Both the position numbers and the translations under genes were made by a program. From Pseudomonas sp. QS1027 (GTDB lineage Bacteria; Pseudomonadota; Gammaproteobacteria; Pseudomonadales; Pseudomonadaceae), in contig NZ_PHSU01000017.1 of assembly GCF_002814235.1 (NCBI RefSeq), positions 62,001 through 126,000 on the forward strand: DNA of 64,000 bases, read 5' to 3'. This document shows, one piece after another, positions 62,970 to 64,000 of this stretch (positions within the stretch are counted from its first letter, which is position 1; each line of letters begins with the position of its first letter). The notes under the pieces are model-generated. The model was given only the letters and a program-made list of their open reading frames with translations. It did not search any database and was not told the origin of the DNA.

Positions 62970-64000
62970 ATGCCCAGCACGCCCACTTCCCTGATAGGAC
63001 GCAGCCTGGTTGAAGGAGCCGCCCAAGGCCCCTTGCTGTTCGCCGATGTCGGCCTGAGTTTCTGGGGCGGAGTCGATCCGTTCAGTGGCGAGGTGATCGA
63101 CCGCCATCACGCCTTAAGTGGCGAGTACCTGGCCGGCCGCGTGCTGGCGCTGCCCAGCGGCCGTGGTTCCTGTACCGGCAGCAGCGTCATGATGGAGTTG
63201 ATCAGCAATGGTCATGCGCCGGCAGCGCTGGTATTGGCTGAACCGGATGAAATCCTCACCCTCGGCGTGCTGGTGGCCCAGGTGATTTTCGAGCGTTCCC
63301 TGCCGGTGCTGTGCATCGGCCGGGAGGCGTTCGCCGCCTTGCGCGGCCAGGCCTTTGCCCGGGTCGAAGGCACCTCCCTGACACTTTTCGACGCGACACC
63401 CGGCGATCACTGGCAGGCACCGACCACACAGGTGCAGGCACAAGCTACGGCAAGCAGCGTCGAACTCAGCGAACACGATCTGGCCCTGCTGGACGGCCAG
63501 TATGGCAAGGCCGCCCAGGTGGCCATGCGGATCATCCTGCAAATGGCCGAACTGCAAGGTGCACCCGCCTTGCTGGACGTGACCCAGGCGCATATCGACG
63601 GCTGTATCTATACGGGACCGGCGAGCCTGCGCTTTGCCGAACAACTGGTGCAATGGGGCGCGCGCGTTCGCGTCCCGACCACCCTCAATTCCATTTCCGT
63701 GGACCAGCGCCGCTGGCGCGAATTGGGCGTCGATCCGGCTCTCGGTGTCCCCGCCAGTGCCCTGGGCGATGCCTATATGGCGATGGGCGCGCAGCTCAGT
63801 TTCACCTGTGCGCCCTACCTGCTCGACAGCGCACCGAAGGCCGGCGAACAGATCGTCTGGGCCGAATCCAACGCCGTGGTCTACGCCAACAGCGTGCTCG
63901 GCGCCCGTACCCAGAAGTACCCGGACTACCTGGATATCTGCATTGCCCTGACCGGTCGCGCGCCGTTGATCGGTTGCCATCTGGACGCCCAGCGCAAGGC
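62970..64000 (+). CDS. Aconitase X, probable cis-3-hydroxy-L-proline dehydratase (cut by window end)
   Basis: An open frame from ATG 62970 runs off the end, giving 343 visible residues. Residues about 1-135 are the AcnX swivel (DUF126) part, with ALPSGRGSCTGSSVMMELI. A linker follows, then the DUF521 catalytic part (LDGQYGKAAQVAMRIILQMAELQGA ... DVTQAHIDGCIYTG ... NSISVD). Single-chain AcnX type I proteins beside hydroxyproline genes dehydrate cis-3-hydroxy-L-proline to a pyrroline carboxylate. The start is 10 bases after the binding-protein stop. Confidence 0.9.
   Translation, partial: MPSTPTSLIGRSLVEGAAQGPLLFADVGLSFWGGVDPFSGEVIDRHHALSGEYLAGRVLALPSGRGSCTGSSVMMELISNGHAPAALVLAEPDEILTLGVLVAQVIFERSLPVLCIGREAFAALRGQAFARVEGTSLTLFDATPGDHWQAPTTQVQAQATASSVELSEHDLALLDGQYGKAAQVAMRIILQMAELQGAPALLDVTQAHIDGCIYTGPASLRFAEQLVQWGARVRVPTTLNSISVDQRRWRELGVDPALGVPASALGDAYMAMGAQLSFTCAPYLLDSAPKAGEQIVWAESNAVVYANSVLGARTQKYPDYLDICIALTGRAPLIGCHLDAQRK

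Noticed and set aside
1..64000. CRISPR array, tRNA, rRNA or complete insertion sequence
   Set aside because: No regularly spaced repeats, cloverleaf or transposase gene was seen anywhere; the only repeats are REP arms, short dyads and the 17-bp-period AAATATT set.

Overview
The window reads as chromosome of a Pseudomonas, most likely the P. fluorescens complex. The reasons are high GC content, a classic inverted GTGGGAGC/GCTCCCAC REP pair at 61809-61882, and Pseudomonas-type gene content (NRPS with MbtH, hydroxyproline catabolism, many LysR/GntR/MocR/AraC regulators). Almost the whole window is coding. I saw no rRNA, tRNA, CRISPR array or intact insertion sequence.

Layout. (1) 1-17.9 kb: a non-ribosomal peptide locus that begins inside a synthetase gene. 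Its modules run T-[C-A-T] then [C-A-T-C-A-T-C-A-T-TE]. Hand-read A-domain pockets predict Ser, then Gly, an unassigned residue, and Ser. The same strand continues with a propeller/TPR/methyltransferase fusion protein, an MbtH-like protein and an MFS exporter. An Lrp/AsnC regulator follows at 18.2 kb. (2) 18.8-26.9 kb: a PEP mutase/isocitrate lyase-family gene, an RpiR-type regulator, a VanX/DdpX-type D-Ala-D-Ala dipeptidase and a five-gene peptide ABC transporter, probably for murein dipeptide scavenging. (3) 27.0-33.3 kb: two DUF2157-like membrane proteins, a BON-domain protein, an AraC regulator and an MdtNO-like efflux set (YtcA, HlyD, FUSC) without its outer-membrane partner. (4) 33.3-34.5 kb: a short accessory patch with a broken JetD/DUF2399 gene and a ParDE toxin-antitoxin pair. 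(5) 34.6-39.0 kb: DUF2946, TonB-dependent receptor and PepSY membrane protein, with His/Met-rich segments suggesting metal (copper) handling. (6) 38.9-53.3 kb: a catabolic region of unknown substrate: RidA, FAD monooxygenase, TetR, class III aminotransferase, DUF1028, ArgE-like deacylase, LysR, aldehyde dehydrogenase, GMC oxidoreductase, SsuABC-like ABC transporter and LysE exporter. A conserved upstream motif links at least three of its transcription units. (7) 53.3-56.5 kb: a ferredoxin-reductase/M24 peptidase fusion, divergent from a MocR regulator. (8) 56.6-64.0 kb: hydroxyproline catabolism: GntR regulator, hydroxyproline 2-epimerase, three-subunit D-hydroxyproline dehydrogenase, PAS-AraC regulator, periplasmic binding protein, and an aconitase X (cis-3-hydroxyproline dehydratase type) cut by the window end.

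The best candidates for undescribed biology are the NRPS locus with its methyltransferase fusion, the ferredoxin-reductase/M24 fusion, and the motif-linked catabolic region. All substrate assignments are inferred from motifs read by eye; no search or structure prediction was run.
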